From CAIKBL01 sp050247235 (GTDB lineage: Bacteria > Pseudomonadota > Gammaproteobacteria > Ga0077536), in NCBI GenBank assembly GCA_050247235.1, contig JBFWUN010000014.1, forward strand, positions 1 to 64,000: a stretch of DNA of 64,000 bases, given 5' to 3'. Under the pieces are notes generated by a model. It did not search any database. It worked only from the letters and a program-made list of their open reading frames with translations, and had not been told where the DNA came from. Both the position numbers and the translations under genes were made by a program. How positions within the stretch are numbered: position 1 is the stretch's first letter; the number at the start of each line of letters is the position of its first letter. Positions 26,390 to 35,604 of the stretch are shown one piece after another.

Positions 26390-27135
26390 GCGATGCGCGC
26401 ACGCTGACCTGCTGCGGCGTGCACGCGGTGCTTGCGGCGTTCCGGCATGCGCCGACCTCGGTGCTGGAATGCTGGCTGCGGCAGGGCAGTGCCCAGTCCG
26501 ACCTGGAACGTATCGCCGGGCTGGCGGCTGCCGCCGGTGTGCCGGTTCAGCGCGTTCCGGCCGAGACCCTCGATCGGCTGGCCGGCGGCGCCGTCCACCA
26601 GGGGGCGGTCATCCGCCGGCGTCCGCCACCGCTGCGCGACTTCGACACGTGGCTGGAGGGCCTCGCGGCCGTTTCCTGCCCGCTGGTGCTGGTCGTGGAC
26701 CAGCTGCAGGACCCGCAGAACCTTGGTGCGCTGCTGCGGCTCGCGGATGCCGCGGGGGTGCACGGGCTGGTGGTGACCCGCGACCGCAGTGTCGGGCTCA
26801 CGCCCGCGGTCGCCAAGGTCGCGAGCGGCGCGCTGGACAGCGTCCCGATCGTGTCCGTGACCAATCTGGTCCGCGCAATCGACGGGCTGAAGCGGGCGGG
26901 GCTGTGGGTTGTCGGGGCCGCCGGGGAGGCGACCGCAAGCCTGTTCGAACTGGACCTCGCCCGCCCGCTTGCGTGGGTCGTGGGCGCCGAGGGGGCCGGG
27001 TTGCGGCGATTGACCCGCGAGTCATGCGACTGGCTCGCGCGCATCCCGATGCAGGGCTCGGTGGAGAGCCTCAACCTTGGCACCGCCACCGCGGTGTGCC
27101 TGTTCGAGACCCTGCGGCAGCGGGGAATCCGCTGA
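26386..27135 (+). CDS. rlmB: 23S rRNA (guanosine-2'-O)-methyltransferase RlmB
   Basis: A 249-residue SPOUT/TrmH-family methyltransferase. The N-terminal substrate-binding domain is followed by the knotted catalytic domain with LVVDQLQDPQNLGALLRLADA, WVVGAEGAGLRRL and the closing PMQGSVESLNLGTATAVCLF, which are the three SPOUT motifs. It methylates G2251 (E. coli numbering) of 23S rRNA at the ribose 2'-O. It overlaps rnr by ATGA. The rpsF promoter begins right after its stop. Confidence 0.95.
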   Translation: MSDARTLTCCGVHAVLAAFRHAPTSVLECWLRQGSAQSDLERIAGLAAAAGVPVQRVPAETLDRLAGGAVHQGAVIRRRPPPLRDFDTWLEGLAAVSCPLVLVVDQLQDPQNLGALLRLADAAGVHGLVVTRDRSVGLTPAVAKVASGALDSVPIVSVTNLVRAIDGLKRAGLWVVGAAGEATASLFELDLARPLAWVVGAEGAGLRRLTRESCDWLARIPMQGSVESLNLGTATAVCLFETLRQRGIR

Positions 27136-27146
27136 CCCGACACGGC

Positions 27147-27176
27147 TTTACACCGCTCGTGGCGCGCGCGTACACT
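27147..27176 (+). promoter_or_regulatory. Sigma-70 promoter of the rpsF operon
   Basis: -35 TTTACA (27147-27152), 18-bp spacer, -10 TACACT (27171-27176). Predicted start near 27183, about 65 bases ahead of rpsF. The early transcript contains a run of six T at 27185-27190. Confidence 0.7.
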
Positions 27177-27247
27177 ACCGCTCCTTTTTTCGCCACTCCT
27201 TGCTTCACCGCGTCGTCGGGAAGCTCAATAGCCACGAGGAGCTGCAG

Positions 27248-27673
27248 TTGAGACACTACGAAATAGTGTTTCTGGTCCATCCTGACCAGAGCGAACAGGT
27301 CAACGCCATGGTTGACCGTTACCGCACGATGATCCAGTCGAACGGCGGCCGGATCCACCGGCTCGAGGATTGGGGGCGACGCCAGCTCGCGTACCCGATC
27401 GCCAAGGTCCACAAGGCGCACTACGTGCTCATGAACATCGAGTGCGACGCGCCCACCCTGAATGAACTGACCAGCGCGTTCCGCTTCAACGACGCCGTGC
27501 TGCGTCATCTCTCGATCCGCCGCGACGAGGCCGTCACGGAACCGTCCTTGATGGCGAAGGCGAAAGACGAGCACGACGAGCGCGAAAGCGAGCGCCGCAG
27601 CCGGCACCAGGCTGCGGCCAGCACGCCGGCCGAGACGCCGGCTCCCGTCGCGACCACGGAGAATGCAGCATGA
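27248..27673 (+). CDS. rpsF: 30S ribosomal protein S6
   Basis: 141 residues; the body (RHYEIVFLVHPDQSEQV through LRHLSIRRDEAVTEPS) is canonical S6, with a charged, Ala/Glu-rich tail. There is no ATG near the family start: initiation is at TTG 27248, with AGGAG six bases upstream (27237-27241), an unusual start for a highly expressed ribosomal gene. The frame stays open further upstream without any protein signal. Overlaps rpsR by ATGA. S6 binds S18 on the 30S platform. Confidence 0.95.
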   Translation: MRHYEIVFLVHPDQSEQVNAMVDRYRTMIQSNGGRIHRLEDWGRRQLAYPIAKVHKAHYVLMNIECDAPTLNELTSAFRFNDAVLRHLSIRRDEAVTEPSLMAKAKDEHDERESERRSRHQAAASTPAETPAPVATTENAA

Positions 27674-27927
27674 AGCCCTCCAAACCGAAACCGCGTGGGG
27701 GTTCCTCGCGTCACTTTCGCCGTCGCCGGTTCTGCAAATTCACGGCGGAGGGCGTCGTCGAGATCGACTACAAGGATCTCAACACGCTCAAGGCGAACAT
27801 CGCGGAAAACGGCAAGATCGTGCCGAGCCGGATCTCCGGCACCAAGGCGCGCTACCAGCGGCAGCTCGCGACCGCGATCAAGCGTGCCCGCTACCTGGCG
27901 CTGATCCCGTACAGCGATTCGCACTGA
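27670..27927 (+). CDS. rpsR: 30S ribosomal protein S18
   Basis: 85 residues with the S18 core: a basic lead rich in Arg, RFCKFTAEG, IDYKDLNTLKANIAENGKI, and SRISGTKARYQRQLATAIKRARYLALIPY. Coupled to rpsF by ATGA. It keeps a single Cys in RFCKF rather than the Cys-rich zinc-binding form. Confidence 0.97.
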   Translation: MKPSKPKPRGGSSRHFRRRRFCKFTAEGVVEIDYKDLNTLKANIAENGKIVPSRISGTKARYQRQLATAIKRARYLALIPYSDSH

Positions 27928-27954
27928 GTCGCTGAACAGGCGACGTTGACAGGC

Positions 27955-28908
27955 ATGCGCGGGCTCGCGGGGCTTGCCATGCGCGGGCCGTTCGTGGCCG
28001 CGCTGACGATCGCCGCGTTCGCACTGGCCGCGCTGGTCTTTGCGCCGGCGCTGCTCGTGAGCGGCGCGCTGGTCGGGCTGGTGACGTTGCGCCACGGTCC
28101 CGGCCCGGGATTGCGTACGATGGTGACATCCGCCGCCGTCGTCGCCAGCGCCCTGTTCCTGCTGAACGGGCGGCTGGGGCTCGCGGCGGTCGCTGTCGCG
28201 GCGGTGTGGGGCGTGGTATGGGGCGCGGCACTGACCCTGCGCAGGACCGGGCGACAGGGACGCGCCGTGGTCAGTCTCGGGCTGTGCGTGATGGCATACG
28301 CGGCGATGATGCGCTGGCGCACGCCCGACGTGAACCGGTTCTGGCAGGAGCGGCTCCGTATCCTGGGACAGCTGGTCGAAGCCGAGGGCGGTCAGTTCCT
28401 GACCCCCGAGCAGATCGACGCATACGGTGCCATGATGCACGCAGCCTCCGTGGCGCTGCTGTTCCTGGGTTTCGCCAGCATGGTGTTCCTGGCGCGCTGG
28501 TGGCAGGCGGGTCTTTACAACCCGGGGGGATTCCGCGCCGAGTTTCACGCGCTGGCGCTGCCGCGCTGGATTTCACCGCTGGGCGCGGTGGTCGCGCTGG
28601 CCAGCATCGTCGGATCGCTGCGCGACGCCAAGATCGGGCTGGCCGAGGACGCAATCGTCGTGCTCGTGCTGATGTTCTCGCTGCAGGGGCTCGCGGTCCT
28701 GCACGCGGCCTGCGCGGCCAGGGCATTGAGCCGCGGCTGGCTGGTGGGCACCTACGTGCTGCTGGGGTTCGTGCCGCACGTGGTGATGCCGATCCTCGCG
28801 ACCACCGGGCTCGCGGACATGGTAGTGGGCTTTCGTCAGCGTCTGCGGGCCGGCGCTCACGGCAAGGGACGAGGCGACGGAGAGTCGGGCGGCGAAGGCC
28901 CGGATTGA
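27955..28908 (+). CDS. DUF2232/YybS-like multispanning membrane protein
   Basis: 317 residues with about eight hydrophobic helices and a charged, Gly/Arg-rich C-terminus. It has the size, topology and position (between rpsR and rplI) of the DUF2232/YybS proteins found at this site in many proteobacteria. Function unknown; the operon position suggests a link to translation or growth. Start chosen at ATG 27955; a TTG three codons earlier is possible. No catalytic motif recognised. Confidence 0.7.
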   Translation: MRGLAGLAMRGPFVAALTIAAFALAALVFAPALLVSGALVGLVTLRHGPGPGLRTMVTSAAVVASALFLLNGRLGLAAVAVAAVWGVVWGAALTLRRTGRQGRAVVSLGLCVMAYAAMMRWRTPDVNRFWQERLRILGQLVEAEGGQFLTPEQIDAYGAMMHAASVALLFLGFASMVFLARWWQAGLYNPGGFRAEFHALALPRWISPLGAVVALASIVGSLRDAKIGLAEDAIVVLVLMFSLQGLAVLHAACAARALSRGWLVGTYVLLGFVPHVVMPILATTGLADMVVGFRQRLRAGAHGKGRGDGESGGEGPD

Positions 28909-28999
28909 ATTGGCGCCCGGCGGGCGCCTGCGGACATGCACTCGACCGCATGCGGCGTCGCCGCTGCGATGAACACGTTAGCGAGAGAAGGTACGTACG

Positions 29000-29464
29000 A
29001 TGATGGAAGTCATTCTGCTCGAGAAGATTCACAACCTTGGCAAACTGGGCGACAAGGTCCGGGTGCGCCCCGGTTACGGCCGCAACTACCTCGTGCCGCG
29101 ACGCAAGGCCGTCCCGGCTACCGCTGACAACGTGGCGAAGTTCGAGGCTCAGCGTGCCGAGCTGGAGAAGGCGCAACAGGCGACGCTGGCCACCGCAGCA
29201 GAGCGCGCCGAGAAACTCCATGACCTCGAGCTGACGATCGTAGCCAAGGCCGGCAACGAAGGACGGCTGTACGGATCCGTCGGCATCACCGAGATCTGCG
29301 AGGCGCTCAAGGGGCGGGGGATCGAGGTGGAGAAGCGCGAGGTCCGCCTGCCATCGGGCGCGCTGCGCAACCTTGGCCGGCACGTGGTGGAGATCGATCT
29401 GCATGCGGACGTGACCCCCACCATCACGATCGTCATCGCCACCGAAGAAGGCGGCGGAGAATAA
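29000..29464 (+). CDS. rplI: 50S ribosomal protein L9
   Basis: 154 residues. The N-terminal domain has the L9 signature NLGKLGDKVRVRPGYGRNYL, then the long connecting helix (FEAQRAELEKAQQATLAT) and the C-terminal RNA-binding domain (LYGSVGITEICEALKGRG). Starts with two Met codons; either may be used. Last ribosomal gene before dnaB. Confidence 0.97.
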   Translation: MMEVILLEKIHNLGKLGDKVRVRPGYGRNYLVPRRKAVPATADNVAKFEAQRAELEKAQQATLATAAERAEKLHDLELTIVAKAGNEGRLYGSVGITEICEALKGRGIEVEKREVRLPSGALRNLGRHVVEIDLHADVTPTITIVIATEEGGGE

Positions 29465-29503
29465 GCCGCCGCGGCGCGCCAGGCGCCGCGCTGCCCGATT
29501 GCG

Positions 29504-30907
29504 ATGGCGGCAGAGATCCCGAACAGCAGGCCCGAAGCGGCGGATCGCAGCGTCGATTCGCTGCGGATGCCGCCGCACTCGGTCGAGGCCGAACAGTCGG
29601 TGCTCGGCGGCCTCATGCTCGACAACGACGCCTGGATGCAGGTCGCCGAGCGGATCACGGCGGCCGATTTCTACCGCCGGGATCACGCCAACATCTTCCG
29701 CGGGGTCGAAGCACTCGCCAACGAGGGCAAGCCCTACGACATCGTCACCCTCGCCGAATGGCTCGAAAGCACGGGGCTGCTCGCCGCCAGCGGTGGTCTC
29801 GCCTACCTGGCGCAGCTCGCTGACAACACGCCCACCGCCGCGAACATCTCGGCCTACGCGGACATCGTGCGGGACCGCGCCGTGCTGCGCGGCCTGATCC
29901 GCGCGGGTACCGAGATCGCGGAAAGCGCGTACCGCACCGAGGGGCGTACCACCAACGAGCTGATCGATTTCGCGGAACGGACCGTTTTCGAGATCGCGGA
30001 ACGCGAAGCGCGCGGCAAGCGCGGCTTCCGTCCCATCAAGGAACTGCTGGTCAGCGCGCTCGATCGCATCGACCAGCTGTTCCAGCGGGATAATCCGATC
30101 ACCGGCGTCGCCACCGGCTACTACGAACTGGACGGCATGACCTCCGGGCTGCAGCCCGCGGATCTCGTAATCGTCGCGGGGCGCCCCTCGATGGGGAAGA
30201 CCGCGTTCGCGATCAATATCGCGCAGAGTGTCGCGACGCGAGAAAAGCAGCCCGTCGCAATCTTCAGCATGGAGATGCCGAGCGAGCAGATCGCGATGCG
30301 CATGCTGTCGTCGATCGGCCGCATCGATCAGCACAAGGTGCGCACCGGCAAGCTCGCCGACGACGACTGGCCGCGGCTGACGCACGCGGTGGGCGTGCTG
30401 TCGGAGGTCAAGCTGTTCATCGACGACACGCCGGCGCTGACCCCGGGTGATCTGCGTGCACGCTGTCGGCGGCTGGCGCGCGAGCATGGCCTGGGGCTCG
30501 TCGTCGTCGACTATCTCCAGCTGATGCACGTCCATGGCACGAATGAAAACCGGGCGACCGAGATCTCCGAGATCTCGCGCTCCCTGAAGGCACTCGCCAA
30601 GGAGTTGAGCGTCCCCGTGATCGCGCTCTCGCAGCTCAACCGCAGCCTCGAGCAACGCGGCGACAAGCGCCCGGTCATGTCGGACCTGCGGGAATCCGGC
30701 GCGATCGAACAGGACGCCGACCTCATCATGTTCATCTACCGGGACGAGGTCTACAACGAGGACAGCCCCGACAAGGGCATCGCCGAAATCATCATCGGCA
30801 AGCAGCGTAACGGGCCGATTGGCACCCGCAAGCTGCGCTTCTTCGGTGAATACACCACGTTCGAGAACCTCGCCCACGACACCTACGGAGACGGGGACCG
30901 CCCATGA
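29504..30907 (+). CDS. dnaB: Replicative DNA helicase
   Basis: 467-residue RecA-type hexameric helicase. N-terminal primase-interacting domain from PPHSVEAEQSVLGGLML; Walker A AGRPSMGKTAFAINI; Walker B GLVVVDYLQLM; LSQLNRSLEQR and ADLIMFIYRDEVY later in the core. It unwinds DNA at the replication fork. Overlaps alr by ATGA, so the helicase and the wall enzyme are coupled. No intein. Confidence 0.97.
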   Translation: MAAEIPNSRPEAADRSVDSLRMPPHSVEAEQSVLGGLMLDNDAWMQVAERITAADFYRRDHANIFRGVEALANEGKPYDIVTLAEWLESTGLLAASGGLAYLAQLADNTPTAANISAYADIVRDRAVLRGLIRAGTEIAESAYRTEGRTTNELIDFAERTVFEIAEREARGKRGFRPIKELLVSALDRIDQLFQRDNPITGVATGYYELDGMTSGLQPADLVIVAGRPSMGKTAFAINIAQSVATREKQPVAIFSMEMPSEQIAMRMLSSIGRIDQHKVRTGKLADDDWPRLTHAVGVLSEVKLFIDDTPALTPGDLRARCRRLAREHGLGLVVVDYLQLMHVHGTNENRATEISEISRSLKALAKELSVPVIALSQLNRSLEQRGDKRPVMSDLRESGAIEQDADLIMFIYRDEVYNEDSPDKGIAEIIIGKQRNGPIGTRKLRFFGEYTTFENLAHDTYGDGDRP

Positions 30908-31965
30908 CGCGCCCGGCGCGCGTGATCTTCGATGCCGGCGCGGTGCGCGCCAATCTGCAGGTGGTGAAGGCACGCGCTCCCGGTCGCCGCATCATGGCCA
31001 TCGTGAAGGCCGACGCGTATGGGCACGGGGTCGTGCGCATGGCGCACGCACTCGACGACGTGGACGCGCTCGGCGTTGCTTCCATAGAGGAAGCCGTGCG
31101 GCTGCGCGAGGCGGGGATCGCCGGGCGCATCGTGCTGCTCGAAGGGCCGTTCGATCGGCAGGAACTTCCCGAGATCGCGATCCATCGGCTCGAATCGGTG
31201 GTGCACACGCAGGAACAGGTCCGGATGTTCGCCGCGCACCCTGATCCGATCGCGCTGTGGATCAAGGTCGATACCGGCATGCATCGACTGGGCTTCGCGC
31301 CCGCCGAGGTGGCGGACGTCGTGAACGCGCTCGGCCGCACGGACCGAACGCTCAGGCTGATGACCCACTTCGCGAGCGCACACCTCGTGGACGACCCGAG
31401 CGTCGCCGCGCAGGCCGAGGCGTTTCGGCGCGTGGACGGTGGTGGCGACTTCGAACGATGCTGCGCGAATTCGAGCGCGATCATCGCCTGGCCCGCAACG
31501 CACGCCGAGTGGATTCGGCCGGGCCTGATGCTCTACGGCGTGTCACCGCTCGCGGACGTCTCGGCGCAGGCGCTCGGCCTGCGGCCGGCGATGACCGTAG
31601 CGTCGGCGCTGATCGCGGTCAAGCGCGTGGCAGCCGGTGGCGCGGTGGGATATGGACGCGGGTTCGTGTGTCCCGAGGACATGGACATCGGGGTGGTGGC
31701 GTTCGGGTACGCCGATGGTTATCCCCGGCACGCCGCCACGGGCACGCCCGTTCTTGTCAACGGGGTACGCACGCAGGTGATCGGAGAAGCGTCGATGGAC
31801 ATGATGGCGGTCGACCTGCGTCCCGTGGGCGGGGCGCGCGCCGGTGACCCGGTCGTGCTGTGGGGCGACGGGCTGCCGGTGGAGGATATCGCGCGGGCGG
31901 CCGGGACCATTCCGTACGAACTGCTGTGCCGTATGCGGATGCGCGCGCAGTTCGTCGAACGCTGA
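30904..31965 (+). CDS. alr: Alanine racemase
   Basis: 353 residues, fold type III PLP enzyme: PLP lysine K35 in IVKADAYGHG, the second catalytic Tyr in VGYGRGFV, and the IGEASMDMMAVDL motif. It supplies D-alanine for peptidoglycan. The dnaB-alr order is typical of gammaproteobacteria. Confidence 0.95.
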   Translation: MTRPARVIFDAGAVRANLQVVKARAPGRRIMAIVKADAYGHGVVRMAHALDDVDALGVASIEEAVRLREAGIAGRIVLLEGPFDRQELPEIAIHRLESVVHTQEQVRMFAAHPDPIALWIKVDTGMHRLGFAPAEVADVVNALGRTDRTLRLMTHFASAHLVDDPSVAAQAEAFRRVDGGGDFERCCANSSAIIAWPATHAEWIRPGLMLYGVSPLADVSAQALGLRPAMTVASALIAVKRVAAGGAVGYGRGFVCPEDMDIGVVAFGYADGYPRHAATGTPVLVNGVRTQVIGEASMDMMAVDLRPVGGARAGDPVVLWGDGLPVEDIARAAGTIPYELLCRMRMRAQFVER

Positions 31966-31973
31966 GCCCGCCC

Positions 31974-33335
31974 GTGAAAGCTCCCAGGCGCGTCTACCAG
32001 TGCGAACAGTGCGGCGCGCAGCAGCCCAAGTGGGTGGGGCAGTGCCCCGAGTGCGCCACCTGGAATTCGCTGGTGGAATCGGTGGCCGGGCCGGCGACGC
32101 CGCCGCCACGCCACACGTCGTACAGCGGCGAAGCGCCGGTGATCGTGTCGCTGGCTGACGTGAATCCCACCGAGGCGCCGCGACTCGCGAGCGGCCTGTC
32201 CGAACTCGACCGCGTGCTCGGCGGCGGTCTCGTCGAAGGGTCGGTGGTACTGCTCGGCGGTGATCCGGGCATCGGCAAATCGACCCTGCTGCTGCAGAGC
32301 CTCGCGCTCAGCACGCACGCGGGTGGACTTAAGGCGCTCTATGTCAGCGGCGAGGAGTCATCCGCGCAGATCGCGCTGCGTGCCGAACGACTGAAGCTGC
32401 CTACCGCCCACCTGCGACTGCTGACGGAGACCGAGATCGAACGGGTGCTGGCGCTCGCCGCGCTGGAGAAGCCGCGCGTCATGGTGATCGATTCCATCCA
32501 GACCCTGCACACCAGCGCACTGCAGTCCGCCCCGGGCAGCGTGGCGCAGGTTCGGGAGTGTGCCGCCCAGCTCGTGCGCTTCGCCAAGTCCACGCGCACC
32601 GCCGTGTATCTCATCGGGCACGTCACGAAAGACGGCGCGCTGGCCGGCCCTCGCGTGCTCGAGCACATGGTGGACGCGGTGCTGTATTTCGAGGGGGAAC
32701 TCGGGGGACGCTACCGGCTGGTCCGCGCGTTCAAGAACCGCTTCGGCGCCGTCAACGAACTCGGCGTGTTCGCGATGACCGACGCGGGTCTCAAGGAGGT
32801 CACCAATCCCTCCGCCATGCTGCTGTCGCGCCACGAGCAGCCGGTTCCCGGCAGCGTGGTGATGGTGACGCGCGAGGGTACGCGCCCGCTGCTTGTCGAG
32901 GTCCAGGCGCTGGTGGACCCGAGTGCCATCGGCAATCCCCGGCGCGTGACGGTGGGCTTCGATCACAACCGGCTGTCGATGCTTCTCGCCGTTCTGCATC
33001 GGCACGGCGGTATCGCAACCGCCGGCTGCGACGTGTTCGCGAACATCGTCGGCGGGGTGCGCCTGACCGAGACGGCGGGTGATCTCGCGATCGTGATGGC
33101 CGTGTTGTCCAGCCTGCGCGATCGTCCGTTGCCGACCGATCTCGTGGTGTTCGGGGAAATCGGTCTCGCGGGCGAGGTACGGCCGGTGCAGGGCGGTCCC
33201 GAGCGTCTGCGCGAGGCCGCCAAGCATGGTTTCCGCCGGGCGCTCGTGCCGCGCTCGAACCTGTCGAAAGCGGTGTCGCGGGACATCGAGGTGGTGGGCA
33301 TTTCCCGCCTGGCGGACGCGCTCGGCGAGATCTGA
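31974..33335 (+). CDS. radA: DNA repair/recombination protein RadA
   Basis: 453 residues. Zinc finger CEQC...CPEC (C10, C13, C24, C27), Walker A LLGGDPGIGKSTLLLQ, Walker B RVMVIDSIQ, the RadA-specific KNRFG in FKNRFGAVNELGVF, and a C-terminal Lon-protease-like domain. A branch-migration helicase acting in recombination. GTG start at 31974, eight bases after the alr stop; this gives the normal family N-terminus. Confidence 0.95.
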   Translation: MKAPRRVYQCEQCGAQQPKWVGQCPECATWNSLVESVAGPATPPPRHTSYSGEAPVIVSLADVNPTEAPRLASGLSELDRVLGGGLVEGSVVLLGGDPGIGKSTLLLQSLALSTHAGGLKALYVSGEESSAQIALRAERLKLPTAHLRLLTETEIERVLALAALEKPRVMVIDSIQTLHTSALQSAPGSVAQVRECAAQLVRFAKSTRTAVYLIGHVTKDGALAGPRVLEHMVDAVLYFEGELGGRYRLVRAFKNRFGAVNELGVFAMTDAGLKEVTNPSAMLLSRHEQPVPGSVVMVTREGTRPLLVEVQALVDPSAIGNPRRVTVGFDHNRLSMLLAVLHRHGGIATAGCDVFANIVGGVRLTETAGDLAIVMAVLSSLRDRPLPTDLVVFGEIGLAGEVRPVQGGPERLREAAKHGFRRALVPRSNLSKAVSRDIEVVGISRLADALGEI

Positions 33336-33362
33336 CGGCACGGCGCGATTCCGCGCGAGTCA

Positions 33363-33388
33363 CGGCGCGAGGGGCGCCGACGGGTTTT
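33363..33388 (+). terminator. Possible terminator after radA
   Basis: Six-bp GC stem CGGCGC/GCGCCG with loop GAGGG, then ACGGG and TTTT. It lies in the 69-base gap between the convergent radA and corB stops. The U-tract is short and offset, so strength is uncertain. Confidence 0.45.
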
Positions 33389-33404
33389 GCGGCGGGAATG
33401 CGGA

Positions 33405-34706
33405 TCAGTCCGACTCGTCCTCCTGCGGACGGGCCGGAGACGTGCGCGGTCGCAATGGAAAGATCCGCGCATTGCGTACCACCTGGCCAGAACTCTGCAC
33501 GATCTCGATCGTATAGGGGCCGACCCGGAAGCTCGTGCCAGCGTCCGGGATGTCCTCCAGCTGTTCGAGAATCAGGCCGTTGAGCGTTTTCGGACCGTCC
33601 TCGGGCAACGTCCATCCGAATGCACGGTTCAGCTCGCGCAGGTTGGCGGTGCCGTCGACCAGCACGCTGCCGTCGGTCTGCGGGTGCACTTCACGGGTGT
33701 TGAACTGGGGCACTGTCGTGAACTCGCCCACCACCTGTTCGAGCACGTCGTCCAGGGTCACCAGCCCGGAAATCGCGCCGTATTCATCCACGACGAGCCC
33801 GAGCCGCTCCTTTTCGAGCTGGAAATGGATCAGTTGTGCGTGGAGATCCACCCGCAGGGGGACGAAGTACGGTTCGAGCAGCAGGCTTTCCAGCTCCTCG
33901 CGGTCGAACTCGTCACCACGCCGCAGCAGCCGCGTGAGGCTGCGCATGTGCAGGATGCCGAGCACGTTGTCCAACGTGCCCCGGTAGCAGGGCACGCGGG
34001 TATGCCGGCAGGTCATCAGCTGCTCACGCACGTCCACCCAGTCCTGGTCGAGATCGAGCGCCACGATGTCGGCGCGCGGCACCATGATGTCTTCCGCCGT
34101 CACCTTCTCGAGATCGAGAATGCCGAACAGCATGTCGCGGTGCTTCTGCGGGATCATGGCACCGGCTTCCTTGACCACCGTGCGCAACTCCTCGCGATCG
34201 AGCGAATCGACCTGCGAGCGATCGGCAGTGACACCCAACGGTTTGAGCAGTATGCGGGTCAACGTGTTGATGAGGCGGACGGCCGGTCGGAACAGCCACA
34301 TCAGCGGCAGCAACGCGAGCGTCGCCGGGAAGGCGATTCGTTCGGGGTGAAGGGCGGCGATTGTCTTCGGCAGAACTTCGCCGAATATCAGGAGCATCGC
34401 TGTCAGCGCGATCGACGCGAGCCACAGCCCCTGTTCGCCGAACAGCTGCAGGGTCACCAGGGTGGCGACCTGGGCCAGCAGCACGTTCACGAAGTTGTTG
34501 CCGAGGAGCACGAATCCGATCAGCGCATCGGGTTTCTCCAGCAATCCGAGGGCGCGTCGCGCCCCACGGTGGTGACGATCGGCGAGGTGCCGCATCCGGT
34601 ACCGGTTGAGCGCCATCATCGAGGTCTCGGTCGCCGAGAAGAAGGCGCTGCACAGCAGCAGCCCCACCATGCCGGCGACCAGCAGCGCCAGGGTCGTGGA
34701 CGTCAT
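33405..34706 (-). CDS. CNNM/CorC-family membrane protein (CorB/YfjD type)
   Basis: 433 residues: DUF21 transmembrane domain (residues 1-190, opening with a hydrophobic helix and FFSATETSMMALNRYRMRH), a pair of CBS domains (about 205-330) and a C-terminal CorC_HlyC domain (about 345-430). Such proteins transport or regulate Mg2+/Co2+ across the inner membrane. It follows ypjD, three bases after that gene's stop; ypjD-corB beside ffh is a known gammaproteobacterial arrangement. Confidence 0.88.
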   Translation of the reverse strand: MTSTTLALLVAGMVGLLLCSAFFSATETSMMALNRYRMRHLADRHHRGARRALGLLEKPDALIGFVLLGNNFVNVLLAQVATLVTLQLFGEQGLWLASIALTAMLLIFGEVLPKTIAALHPERIAFPATLALLPLMWLFRPAVRLINTLTRILLKPLGVTADRSQVDSLDREELRTVVKEAGAMIPQKHRDMLFGILDLEKVTAEDIMVPRADIVALDLDQDWVDVREQLMTCRHTRVPCYRGTLDNVLGILHMRSLTRLLRRGDEFDREELESLLLEPYFVPLRVDLHAQLIHFQLEKERLGLVVDEYGAISGLVTLDDVLEQVVGEFTTVPQFNTREVHPQTDGSVLVDGTANLRELNRAFGWTLPEDGPKTLNGLILEQLEDIPDAGTSFRVGPYTIEIVQSSGQVVRNARIFPLRPRTSPARPQEDESD

Positions 34707-34709
34707 GGC

Positions 34710-35486
34710 TCAGGCCCTGTGCAGCACGATCTCGAGCACGAACTTGGTGCCGAAGAACGCGAGGGCGAGCAGGGTGAAGCCGCTCAGCACGTATTTCACG
34801 CCGTGACGACCGCGCCAGTCCCAGCGCCAGCGCCCGAAGATCACGACGGCGAACACGCCCCACGCGAGCGCCGAGAATACAATCTTGTGGGAAAGATGCT
34901 GCGCGCGGACGTCCTCGACGAACGCGGCGCCAAGCGCCAGGCTCACTGTCAGCAGCCCGAATGCGAACGCGGTCAGCTGGTACATCACCGCCTCCATCGT
35001 GGGCAGCGGAGGCAGGAAATGCATGATGGGATGATGCTGCCGAAGCTGGCGCGTTGCCAGCATCAGCAGCAGCGCCTGGGTGGCGGCGATGGCGATCAGG
35101 CTGTAGGCCACGATCGACAGTGCGATGTGCAGGTACATGCCGAGGGGCAACGTATGCTCGCTCACCGGCGGCGACGGCAGCCACAGATCGAGGCCGAGGG
35201 CGAGCCCGGTCACCGGCAGGATGATCGCCGCGAGACTTTCGAGCGGTCGCTGTACGTTCAGTGCGAGAACGAGCGACGCGATGCACCAGCCGACGATCGA
35301 CGCAGCGTTCACCACGCCAAAATTCACGCCCTGGGTGGTCACCACCAGCGGCCAGAGTACGCTTGCATGACCGCACAGTGCGAGCACCGTGATCAGCATG
35401 CCCGCCGCGCGCCGGCCGGCGGCAAAGGCGCCAGCGGCCGCGCAGTACGCGAGCACGGAGATCGGACCGACGAGCGCTGGGTTCAT
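34710..35486 (-). CDS. ypjD: CcsA/YpjD-like cytochrome c assembly family membrane protein
   Basis: 258 residues with eight or so hydrophobic helices and conserved His residues (GMYLHIALSIVAYS and the C-terminal QHLSHKIVFSALAWGVFAVVIFGR-type region) of the CcsA/YpjD family. The E. coli relative YpjD works with CorB-type transporters rather than in cytochrome biogenesis. ATG 35486 gives the usual family length; two further upstream starts are in frame. Confidence 0.82.
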   Translation of the reverse strand: MNPALVGPISVLAYCAAAGAFAAGRRAAGMLITVLALCGHASVLWPLVVTTQGVNFGVVNAASIVGWCIASLVLALNVQRPLESLAAIILPVTGLALGLDLWLPSPPVSEHTLPLGMYLHIALSIVAYSLIAIAATQALLLMLATRQLRQHHPIMHFLPPLPTMEAVMYQLTAFAFGLLTVSLALGAAFVEDVRAQHLSHKIVFSALAWGVFAVVIFGRWRWDWRGRHGVKYVLSGFTLLALAFFGTKFVLEIVLHRA

Positions 35487-35604
35487 GGCGCAACCGTGCG
35501 AAGAGGTGCCCGGCATTGTATAGGAAAGGCCGCGACAGCAAGATGATCCCGGGTATGCCGAGGCGCATCCGCGCGGCACCACCGGCCAGGAGTTGCACTC
35601 TTCG

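Noticed and set aside
28271..30973. 900-codon open frame on the minus strand
   Set aside because: Antisense to dnaB, rplI and the DUF2232 gene, which have clear family motifs on the other strand.
33363..33404. Small RNA gene between radA and corB
   Set aside because: Only a short hairpin is visible, better explained as a terminator.
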